Below are positions 1-5,520 of a stretch of DNA of 5,520 nucleotides, in pieces. Where the stretch lies: assembly GCA_019312705.1 (NCBI GenBank), contig JAFDCW010000628.1, positions 1 to 5,520 on the forward strand, written 5' to 3'. The position numbers were made by a program, and so were the translations under genes. A model generated the notes under the pieces. That model was not told where the DNA came from. It did no database searches and worked only from the letters and a program-made list of their open reading frames with translations. Positions within the stretch are counted from its first letter, which is position 1. Every line of letters starts with the position of its first letter. The DNA is from Deltaproteobacteria bacterium (GTDB lineage: Bacteria; Myxococcota; Polyangia; Polyangiales; B10-G4).

Positions 1-783
1 GAGGATCGCCATGAAGGTGTCCGCGTCGAAGGGCACTTTCCCCGTGAACATCTCGTACATCATCACGCCCAGGGCGTAGACGTCCGTCCGCCTATCCACG
101 GCCTGCCCGGCTGCCTGCTCGGGAGCCATGTAGTGCGGCGTGCCAAAGACCATTCCGGTCTTGGTGAGCTTGCTCGACGCGCCACCCACCTTGGCGATGC
201 CGAAATCGAGGACTTTGACGAAGTAGGGATCGCCGCCGCGCTTGATCAGAAACACGTTGTCCGGCTTGAGGTCGCGGTGAACGACGCCAACCTGGTGAGC
301 AGCGCCGAGGGCCGCTGCGATCTGCCGAACGATGCGGATGGCATCTGCCATCGGCAGCGAGCCGCCATCGCGAATCAACTGGGTCAGGGGCATCCCGTCG
401 AGGTGCTCCATGACGAAATAGGTCGTGCCATCCGGGAGCTGTCCGAAGTCACTGATGTCGATGATGTTCTGCTGACCGATCGAGGTGGCCGCCTGCGCTT
501 CCTGCATGAAGCGCTTCACGGTCTCCTCGTCCCGGGCCATCTCGCCGCGGAGAATCTTCAGGGCGAGCTTCTTGCCGAGCACCGTATGGGTGGCGAGATA
601 GACGACCCCCATGCCGCCTTCACCGATCTGCTTCTCGATCCGATAGCGGCCGTCGATAACGCGGCCCAGGAGCGGGTCTTGCTCCTCAACCACGTCCTTA
701 CGCTCGGCCGTCGGGGAACCGTCAGTGGGGCAGAACCCGACCTCCTCGGAGAATCGCGCGCCACAAGTCGGGCAATAACGCAT
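1..783 (-). CDS. Hanks-type Ser/Thr protein kinase with N-terminal zinc-ribbon-like motif (partial, C-terminus off the window)
   Basis: Eukaryotic-like protein kinase, expected to transfer phosphate from ATP to Ser/Thr of target proteins; 261 codons are present and the frame stays open at the left edge. The kinase domain starts near residue 47. Visible motifs: the glycine loop IGEGGMGVVY (53-62), the ATP-binding lysine K76 in LALKIL, helix-C glutamate E95, the catalytic loop HRDLKPDN (169-176, D171), DFG (193-195), GTPHYMAPEQ (214-223) and DVYALGV (234-240). All key catalytic residues are intact, so an active RD-type kinase is expected, with T207/T209 as possible activation-loop sites. Residues 4-21 form a small ribbon, CPTC then CPTD, with Asp where a fourth Cys would sit. 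The ATG at 783 is forced by an in-frame TGA at 790-792; no good Shine-Dalgarno precedes it. It lies 36 nt after the SPFH gene on the same strand, so co-transcription is likely. Kinase subdomains after the F-helix region and any sensory or membrane part lie outside the window, so the signal it senses is unknown. Confidence 0.95.
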   Translation of the reverse strand, partial: MRYCPTCGARFSEEVGFCPTDGSPTAERKDVVEEQDPLLGRVIDGRYRIEKQIGEGGMGVVYLATHTVLGKKLALKILRGEMARDEETVKRFMQEAQAATSIGQQNIIDISDFGQLPDGTTYFVMEHLDGMPLTQLIRDGGSLPMADAIRIVRQIAAALGAAHQVGVVHRDLKPDNVFLIKRGGDPYFVKVLDFGIAKVGGASSKLTKTGMVFGTPHYMAPEQAAGQAVDRRTDVYALGVMMYEMFTGKVPFDADTFMAIL

Positions 784-819
784 CAGCAGTCAGATCATAC
801 GTCAGTTGGGTGAGGTCCG

Positions 820-2058
820 TCAGCCGCCGAAGCCGGTGCCGCAATCGGCGCAGAACTTCGCGCTTTGCGAGCCCTCGACGCCGCACGAGGGGCAGAAGCG
901 CTTCTGGACGACCAGGCTCCCGCCGCACTCCGCGCAGAACTTGCCACCGGGCACGTTCGCGTTGCACTGGGGACAGGTCGTGGGGCCGGCCGGGGCCGCA
1001 GCCTGGGGCGCGGCCGCCTGCTGCTGCGGCGGCGGCTGCTGCTGCTGATTGAACCCCTGGCCCATCATCCCCGCCATGCCCATGCCGACGCCGAGGCCGG
1101 CTCCGGCCATCAGGGGGCCACCACCGCCGCCGCCTTCGCCTCCGCCCTTCGCCATGCCTTCGCCGGCGCCGATCATCGCTTTGCCCGCAGCGAAGCTACC
1201 GTAGTTGCCGCCGGCGAGGTTGTTGACGTAGCGGGAGTCGTTCTGGAAGTTCTGGTCGAGCTCGAACTGCTTCTGCTTGGCCTCGGCTTCAGCCTGGGCG
1301 ACGGCGATATTGGCAACCCGAGCAGCGCGCTTCGCCGCGCCGATCTCCGACTGCGCCTCCTGAAGCCGTGCGTACTCTTCATCGTTGAGGTTGAGATTGA
1401 AGTCGGCAATCTCGAGGATGTTGATGCCGATGTCGTTGAGCTCGGGCGCGCCCTGGACGAACTCTTCCTTGAGCTGCTGGGTCATGCCCATCATCTGCAG
1501 AAGGCTGACGCCGTTACGGTCGCCGTAAGAACCGACGACGGTCTTGATCGAAGCCATGAGGGTGCGCTTCACCCAGTCGGCCTGCTCGGTCTCGGTCGTG
1601 GCCCGAATGCCGAGGTAGCGGAGGATCAGCTTTTCCGGGTCCGTGACCTGGAACGCCATGCGACCGAAGACGCGGGGCGTGACCATCTCACCGAGGGCCG
1701 GGTCTTCCATGAAGCCGAGCTGGTCGCCGAAGGGCACGTTGTAAATCGGCCGCATCGTCACGTAGAAAAGGTCGGTCGTGAAGATGTTGCCCCCCGTGAA
1801 GCTGTCGACGAGGTTCGACAGGAAGGGGATGTTCTGGCCGCTGAGGGTGTGGCGCTGGCCGGCACCGGCGGTGCGCAAGGTGCCCACGAGGGACCCATCG
1901 CGGAAGAAGACCGCGGCTTCGTCGGCGTCGACGGTCAGCTGCGAGTACATCGGGATGGTCTGGTCGGGGTGCTTGTAGACGAGCAGGTTCTTCTTGTCGT
2001 CTGGGCGAGCGATCATCAGCTCCTGCACGCCGCTCTTCACAAAATCCATGATCCCCAT
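820..2058 (-). CDS. SPFH-domain protein with two C-terminal zinc ribbons (YdjI/COG4260-like)
   Basis: A 412-residue protein of the SPFH (stomatin/prohibitin/flotillin/HflK-C) superfamily, close in layout to the 'virion core protein'/YdjI group (COG4260). The SPFH domain spans roughly residues 25-225. An Ala/Glu/Gln-rich, probably coiled-coil helix follows at 226-272, then a Gly-rich linker (303-314), a Met/Gly stretch (317-336) and a Gln/Pro/Ala stretch (337-358). Two four-cysteine zinc ribbons close the protein: C362/C365/C375/C378 and C389/C392/C403/C406. There is no signal peptide or N-terminal membrane anchor, so it is probably cytosolic or peripherally membrane-bound. In Bacillus subtilis, YdjI works with PspA-type proteins in membrane-stress response; a similar oligomeric scaffold role here is inference. 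The start is ATG 2058 because AGGAGG lies 9 nt upstream and the family-like sequence begins there. The frame is open further upstream to 2388, but that part is Arg-rich shadow sequence overlapping the divergent gene. A kinase gene follows 36 nt downstream. Confidence 0.93.
   Translation of the reverse strand: MGIMDFVKSGVQELMIARPDDKKNLLVYKHPDQTIPMYSQLTVDADEAAVFFRDGSLVGTLRTAGAGQRHTLSGQNIPFLSNLVDSFTGGNIFTTDLFYVTMRPIYNVPFGDQLGFMEDPALGEMVTPRVFGRMAFQVTDPEKLILRYLGIRATTETEQADWVKRTLMASIKTVVGSYGDRNGVSLLQMMGMTQQLKEEFVQGAPELNDIGINILEIADFNLNLNDEEYARLQEAQSEIGAAKRAARVANIAVAQAEAEAKQKQFELDQNFQNDSRYVNNLAGGNYGSFAAGKAMIGAGEGMAKGGGEGGGGGGPLMAGAGLGVGMGMAGMMGQGFNQQQQPPPQQQAAAPQAAAPAGPTTCPQCNANVPGGKFCAECGGSLVVQKRFCPSCGVEGSQSAKFCADCGTGFGG
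1018..1047. repeat. Triplet microsatellite (CTG)3(CGG)3(CTG)4 inside the SPFH gene
   Basis: Ten perfect trinucleotide units in a row, read on the plus strand as three CTG, three CGG and four CTG. On the coding minus strand they give four Gln, three Pro and three Gln in the linker before the zinc ribbons (around residues 338-347). Gain or loss of units would keep the frame and only change linker length. Confidence 0.7.
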
Positions 2059-2165
2059 CAGCCGATTCCTCCTGAAGTCGCGGACGGGTAGCGAGCGTTT
2101 GCTGCTCCCGGCAATTTGGTCATAGAAGGCCGGAACCCTGAGCTTTTGACGGTGTCCTTCGTCCC
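2059..2165. promoter_or_regulatory. Divergent intergenic region, presumed promoters of both gene pairs
   Basis: These 107 bp separate the minus-strand SPFH/kinase pair from the plus-strand VIT-VWA/SDR pair and are slightly richer in A/T than the flanking genes. Outward promoters are expected here because both first genes start at its edges. The best sigma-70-like matches are weak. On the plus strand, TTTGCT (2098-2103) and CATAGA (2121-2126) are 17 nt apart, each with 3 of 6 consensus bases. On the minus strand, TTGCCG (2114-2109) has no good -10 partner. No clear inverted-repeat operator is seen. The promoter role comes from gene layout, not from a recognised motif. Confidence 0.4.
2068..2073 (-). 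promoter_or_regulatory. Shine-Dalgarno site of the SPFH gene
   Basis: On the minus strand the sequence AGGAGG is followed by 9 nt (AATCGGCTG) and the ATG at 2058. It is the only strong ribosome binding site seen in the window, and it decides the start of the SPFH gene against the longer open frame that reaches 2388. Confidence 0.8.
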
Positions 2166-4586
2166 GTGCGTGAACTCCTCCATGGCCTGATCGCCGTTTT
2201 TGTCCTCGCTGGGCCACTCTCAGCGTCCGCCCAGGCGTTTCCCCAGGACGGTCTCGTCGAATCCGACCCGACCGCCACCGACCCGATCGGCGTCGATTCC
2301 GACACGGATCTGTCGGACGTCCCGGGCCCACCGGCGCCGCCCGCCCCAGAGACCGACGAAGAGATCGCGAGGCGCGGCCCGCATGCACCTCGGGCGTCGG
2401 CGCAGCGGGGGGCGGTGGTCACAGCGATCAGCGGCATACGGGAGACGCACCACCAGGTCGAAGTGACCCTCGCCGGGGGGCTCGCCCACGTAACGACGCT
2501 CATGACCTTCCGGAGCCGCGCGCGGTACCCCGCGGAGGTCGGTTACCGCCTCGCCGTGCCCGCGGGCGCGGCACTGACCGAACTCGAAGTGTGTCTCGCC
2601 GGACGATGTCGCGGAGGCATGCGAGGGGAGAGCGAAGGGGCCGGGCGGCGCGCGTATGACGACGCGGTGCGCGCCAGACGCGGCAGCAATACCGGCGGCA
2701 CCCGCAGCACCCGCGGCACCAACGACTTCCGAGGTCCCGGCGGTGACCCACCCGCTCCGATCTCCTACGCGGAAGTCGTCGACGACGAGGGGGGCCGCGC
2801 GATCCGGATCCTCGCAGCGGCCATCCCGGCACGGGGCTCCCTCACCGTGAATGTGCGCTACCTGGCAGCGGCCCCGGTCGTTGGCGGCTTCGCGCGCATG
2901 ACCCTGCCGCCCCGGGGCAGCGACCCGCGGGCGGCCCCGACGACCGTGGTGGCCCACGCCCGCGACATGGTCGGTCTGGCCGTCGACGAGGCCCCGGCGG
3001 ACGGTCCCCTCGTACGTGACGCCTGGTACGCCATTCCGATCGCCGCCCGGGTACCGACCGCGGCGCCGCCGGCCGCCCGGGTCGAGCGCTTTGCCTGTGG
3101 CGGCCCACGCGCAGGAACAGCAAACCGCAGGCCGGGTCCCACGCACTGCGCCCGGGCCGTGGTCACGGCGGGGCCCGCTTCCGGGCCGCCGGTCGACCTG
3201 ATCGTCGCCATCGACGCTTCCCCGTCGACCGAAGGCCCCGCCCGAGGACGCATCGCCGCCGCGGTCGCCGCACTGCTCGCCGGCGCGCCGCCCCGGTCTC
3301 GGGTTTGGGCGCTCGCCTTCGGCGCCGAGGCCGCTGCGATCGTCGATACTCCCCGCGCCCCCGGGGATGTCCCCCTCTTGCCCTTGGCCCGCGCGGTGAC
3401 GCGAGAGCTCGGCGCCGCCACCCGCTTCGAAGCCGCGTGGGGCCTCGCCGAACGGTGGCTCGACGGTCGGCGAGGCCCGCGGCGAGCCCACCTGGTGGTC
3501 GTCGGTGACGGGGGAATAACGCGGGGCCCGGCGTCCGCCGCGGCGTTCGCCGCAGCGCGGGGGCGAGGAGTCACTGTCTCGTTGATAGACGTGGCCGACC
3601 GGGCGCCCTGGGCTCCCTTTCGCGAGGGCGTTGCGCATACCGGGGGGCAAGTCATCGAGGCCGGCGCCGCCGCCGAGGGCGCCGGCGAGGGCCGTGGAGC
3701 GGCCCGCCTCGAGGAACAGCTCAGTCGACTCTTTGCGCCTGTCGTCGCGCGCCGGGTGACGTTGCGAGCCGGGAGCCGCCGGATCGACCTCGGAGAGCTC
3801 CGGGCGGGGGAGCAGTTGGCATTTGCTGGCCCCATCGGAAGGCCCGGCGCCTTGCGCATCGTGGGCGTCGGCGCAGTCACCGTGACCCAACCGGACGCAT
3901 CCCGGGCGGCAGGGCTCGCCGCGTTGACCCGCGGAGACAGAGAGAGCCTCGTCGCCATCGACCGAGCCGACCTCGGGTCAGGGGCGCAGGCCGGGGACGC
4001 GACATGCATCGACGGCCGCGGCCCCGCCCAGCGGCCGAGCGGGGTGAGCTCGGACGCGGCGCCCGTGGCGTTGGCAGAGATTCGGGCCTGCGCCCACTCC
4101 ACCCTGGCCTCCGGGGCGCCGACGGCGCCGACGGCGCCGGGAGCCGAGACCTCAGGACAAGACCTCGTCCGGCGACGTGAGGAAGCGACGAGCGCCGGAA
4201 GCGCGGCGACCTCGACGCTCCGAGGTCGCGGCATCCCCGCCGAGACCGTACTGCGTATGCTCCGGCGCCGGGTCCAGCCCGTCGCCCGGCGCTGCTTTCG
4301 CCGGGACCGGGCCGGCCGCCTCGACTACGCCGTGCGCGCCGAGTTCGTCATTCGCCTCGAAGACCGCGAGCTGACCGAGGCCCGAGTGGACGGTGAAATC
4401 ACCGACGGGCTCCGAACATGCCTGTCGAGCGCGGTCCATGACCTCGAGATCCCCCGTTTCCGCGGTGCGGTCATCGTTCGCTACCCGCTCTACACCGAGC
4501 GCGTGCCCCGCCCACCGACGATCGAGCTCGTTCCGGAGGTCGCCCGGCAGGTGGATGCGGTGACCATCGACGGCCCGGGCAACTGA
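2166..4586 (+). CDS. Exported VIT/VWA-domain protein with AgmX/PglI-like C-terminal domain
   Basis: An 806-residue protein, probably secreted to the periplasm or cell envelope. Residues 1-24 look like a signal peptide with an AQA cleavage site after A24; there is no lipobox. A Pro- and acid-rich linker (about 30-66) leads to a VIT-type domain (about 85-250), recognised by its beta-strand pattern, the A-x2-Y-x2-AV helix near 162-170 and the IPARGSLTVNVRY end. A von Willebrand A domain follows (about 343-525) with a complete metal site: DASPS (D350, S352, S354), T419 and D448 in VVGDG, so metal-dependent ligand binding is plausible. After a low-complexity linker (about 645-685), residues 686-776 resemble the AgmX/PglI C-terminal domain of myxobacteria, with C710 and C752. 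No lysine occurs anywhere. The GTG start is forced: an in-frame TGA lies at 2139-2141 with no other start between, and the Shine-Dalgarno is weak. The ligand and process are unknown; inter-alpha-trypsin-inhibitor-like adhesion or scaffold roles are family-based guesses. An SDR gene follows within 11-17 nt. Confidence 0.9.
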   Translation: MRELLHGLIAVFVLAGPLSASAQAFPQDGLVESDPTATDPIGVDSDTDLSDVPGPPAPPAPETDEEIARRGPHAPRASAQRGAVVTAISGIRETHHQVEVTLAGGLAHVTTLMTFRSRARYPAEVGYRLAVPAGAALTELEVCLAGRCRGGMRGESEGAGRRAYDDAVRARRGSNTGGTRSTRGTNDFRGPGGDPPAPISYAEVVDDEGGRAIRILAAAIPARGSLTVNVRYLAAAPVVGGFARMTLPPRGSDPRAAPTTVVAHARDMVGLAVDEAPADGPLVRDAWYAIPIAARVPTAAPPAARVERFACGGPRAGTANRRPGPTHCARAVVTAGPASGPPVDLIVAIDASPSTEGPARGRIAAAVAALLAGAPPRSRVWALAFGAEAAAIVDTPRAPGDVPLLPLARAVTRELGAATRFEAAWGLAERWLDGRRGPRRAHLVVVGDGGITRGPASAAAFAAARGRGVTVSLIDVADRAPWAPFREGVAHTGGQVIEAGAAAEGAGEGRGAARLEEQLSRLFAPVVARRVTLRAGSRRIDLGELRAGEQLAFAGPIGRPGALRIVGVGAVTVTQPDASRAAGLAALTRGDRESLVAIDRADLGSGAQAGDATCIDGRGPAQRPSGVSSDAAPVALAEIRACAHSTLASGAPTAPTAPGAETSGQDLVRRREEATSAGSAATSTLRGRGIPAETVLRMLRRRVQPVARRCFRRDRAGRLDYAVRAEFVIRLEDRELTEARVDGEITDGLRTCLSSAVHDLEIPRFRGAVIVRYPLYTERVPRPPTIELVPEVARQVDAVTIDGPGN
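4116..4139 (+). repeat. Short 9-bp tandem repeat (GCGCCGACG) in the linker of the VIT/VWA gene
   Basis: Two perfect copies of GCGCCGACG (4116-4124, 4125-4133) and a partial third encode the Ala-Pro-Thr run at residues 651-658, just before the C-terminal domain. The unit length keeps the frame, so copy-number change would only lengthen or shorten the linker. Confidence 0.5.
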
Positions 4587-4603
4587 GATTACTCTCCGTG
4601 GCC

Positions 4604-5425
4604 ATGAGCACCCTCGAAGGCAAGACCCTCTTCATCACCGGCGCCAGCCGGGGCATCGGCAAAGCCATTGCACTGCGCGCTGCGCGGGACGGCGCCAACA
4701 TCGCCATCGCCGCCAAGACCAAAGAACCCCACCCCAAGCTCGAGGGCACGGTCTACACGGCGGCCGAAGAGATCGAAGCCGCCGGCGGTAAAGCCCTGCC
4801 CTGCATCGTCGATATTCGCTACGAGGATCAGGTCGAGGCGGCGGTCGCCAAGACTGTAGAGACCTTCGGGGGCATCGACATCCTGGTGAACAACGCCAGC
4901 GCGATCATGCTGACCGGTACGACCCATACGCCGATGAAGCGCTACGACCTGATGCACGACGTCAATACGCGCGGGACGTTCCTCTGCGGCCAGAAGTGCA
5001 TCCCGCACCTGGCCAAGGCGGACAACCCGCACATCTTGAACATTTCGCCGCCGCTGCAGATGCTCGAGAAGTGGTTCGCGCCCCACGTCGCCTACACCAT
5101 GGCGAAGTTTGGGATGAGCCTCTGCGTACTCGGTTGGGCGGGGGAGCTCCGGGACATGGGCATCGCCGCCAACGCCCTGTGGCCGCGGACGACCATCGAT
5201 ACCGCCGCTGTGCGCAACCTCCTCGGAGGAGTGGAGCTCGCCAACCGCTCCCGGACCCCCGAGATCATCGCCGAGGCGGCCCACGTGATCCTCACCAAGC
5301 CGGCGAAGGAGTTCACCGGCAACTTCTGCATCGACGACGAGACCCTCGCCTCGGCCGGGGTGACCGACCTGTCGAAGTACGCGGTAGACGCGAGCCAGGA
5401 GCTCGCCCCGGACTTCTTCGTCTAA
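4604..5425 (+). CDS. Short-chain dehydrogenase/reductase, HSDL2-like
   Basis: A 273-residue cytoplasmic oxidoreductase of the classical SDR superfamily, expected to interconvert an alcohol and a ketone using NAD(P)(H). From the ATG, the cofactor motif TGASRGIG is at 12-19 and NNAS at 96-99. The catalytic set is N121, S148 (in NISPP), Y164 and K168 (YTMAK). The end of the second strand reads AAKT with no acidic residue, which favours NADP(H) by general SDR rules. Overall sequence (EPHPKL near 41-46, MKRYDL at 111-116, ALWPRT at 191-196, GNFCIDDE late in the protein) is like the SDR part of hydroxysteroid dehydrogenase-like protein 2; the SCP2 lipid-transfer domain of the animal protein is absent. 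The substrate cannot be told from sequence; a fatty-acyl or lipid ketone is only a guess. The start could also be GTG at 4598, two codons upstream; ATG 4604 is preferred because it gives the usual family N-terminus, and neither has a good Shine-Dalgarno. It lies directly after the VIT/VWA gene and is probably co-transcribed with it. Confidence 0.93.
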   Translation: MSTLEGKTLFITGASRGIGKAIALRAARDGANIAIAAKTKEPHPKLEGTVYTAAEEIEAAGGKALPCIVDIRYEDQVEAAVAKTVETFGGIDILVNNASAIMLTGTTHTPMKRYDLMHDVNTRGTFLCGQKCIPHLAKADNPHILNISPPLQMLEKWFAPHVAYTMAKFGMSLCVLGWAGELRDMGIAANALWPRTTIDTAAVRNLLGGVELANRSRTPEIIAEAAHVILTKPAKEFTGNFCIDDETLASAGVTDLSKYAVDASQELAPDFFV

Positions 5426-5520
5426 AACAGTATCGCCTGGAGCGCGATCCACGGCGCGAGGTCGCCCCGGTTCCTGCGCTGCCTGCTCAGCTACTTTACG
5501 TAGCCTCCGCGGGCTGCTCG
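5426..5520. other. Unassigned right end, possibly the tail of a convergent gene
   Basis: No start codon with a credible gene is seen here. One minus-strand frame enters from the right edge and reads EQPAEAT before a TAA at 5498-5496, with mostly G/C third positions. It could be the end of a convergent gene, but eight codons are too few to be sure. GCTAC (5490-5494) and GTAGC (5500-5504) can pair around a 5-nt loop but have no T-run, so this is not a convincing intrinsic terminator. No other terminator follows the SDR gene. Confidence 0.25.

Noticed and set aside
133..813. Plus-strand frame of 226 codons opposite the kinase gene
   Set aside because: The minus strand carries every kinase catalytic motif; the plus-strand product has none of its own and is a shadow.
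865..2091. Plus-strand open frame of 408 codons opposite the SPFH gene
   Set aside because: It is antisense to a gene with clear domains and exists because high-GC coding sequence leaves few stops on the other strand; its translation shows no recognisable fold.
2059..2388. N-terminal extension of the SPFH frame by 110 codons up to an ATG at 2388
   Set aside because: It overlaps the start and signal peptide of the divergent VIT/VWA gene, reads as Arg/Gly-rich shadow sequence without SPFH similarity, and the strong AGGAGG before ATG 2058 marks the real start.
2220..4234. Two long minus-strand frames (556 and 458 codons) opposite the VIT/VWA gene
   Set aside because: Both are compositionally biased shadows without domain motifs, while the plus strand has a signal peptide, complete VWA metal site and C-terminal domain.
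4589..5452. Minus-strand frame of 287 codons opposite the SDR gene
   Set aside because: The plus strand encodes an intact SDR with all catalytic residues; the antisense frame has only His/Gly/Arg-biased sequence.
5490..5504. Intrinsic terminator after the SDR gene
   Set aside because: The stem is only 5 bp and is not followed by a T-run on either strand.

Overview
The window reads as a short stretch of chromosome from a high-GC, Gram-negative predatory or soil-type bacterium. The best guess is Myxococcota (the former Deltaproteobacteria). That guess rests on strong G/C at third codon positions, a Hanks-type Ser/Thr kinase with a small zinc-ribbon-like N-terminus, and an exported VIT/VWA protein ending in a domain that resembles the AgmX/PglI C-terminal tail common in that phylum. 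No rRNA, tRNA, CRISPR array, insertion sequence or phage gene is visible. Placement below phylum cannot be made from the sequence alone.

Four protein genes fill almost the whole window as two divergent pairs. The left pair is on the minus strand: an SPFH-domain protein with two C-terminal zinc ribbons (start at 2058), followed 36 nt downstream by a Ser/Thr protein kinase that runs off the left edge after 261 codons. The right pair is on the plus strand: an 806-residue exported VIT/VWA protein (GTG start at 2166), followed within 11-17 nt by a short-chain dehydrogenase/reductase of the HSDL2-like type. The 107 bp between the pairs (2059-2165) must carry both promoters, unless transcription enters from further upstream. 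The last 95 bp carry no assignable gene.

The left pair suggests a signalling or membrane-stress module: a scaffold-forming SPFH protein (COG4260/YdjI-like) made together with a kinase that has its own zinc-ribbon-like head. The right pair is less coherent. A secreted adhesion-type or scaffold protein is followed by a cytoplasmic oxidoreductase, so the close spacing may reflect shared transcription rather than shared function. The most distinctive single observation is that the 806-residue VIT/VWA protein contains no lysine at all, while its three neighbours use lysine freely. No clearly new biological system is evident. The SPFH-kinase pair is the best candidate for follow-up.
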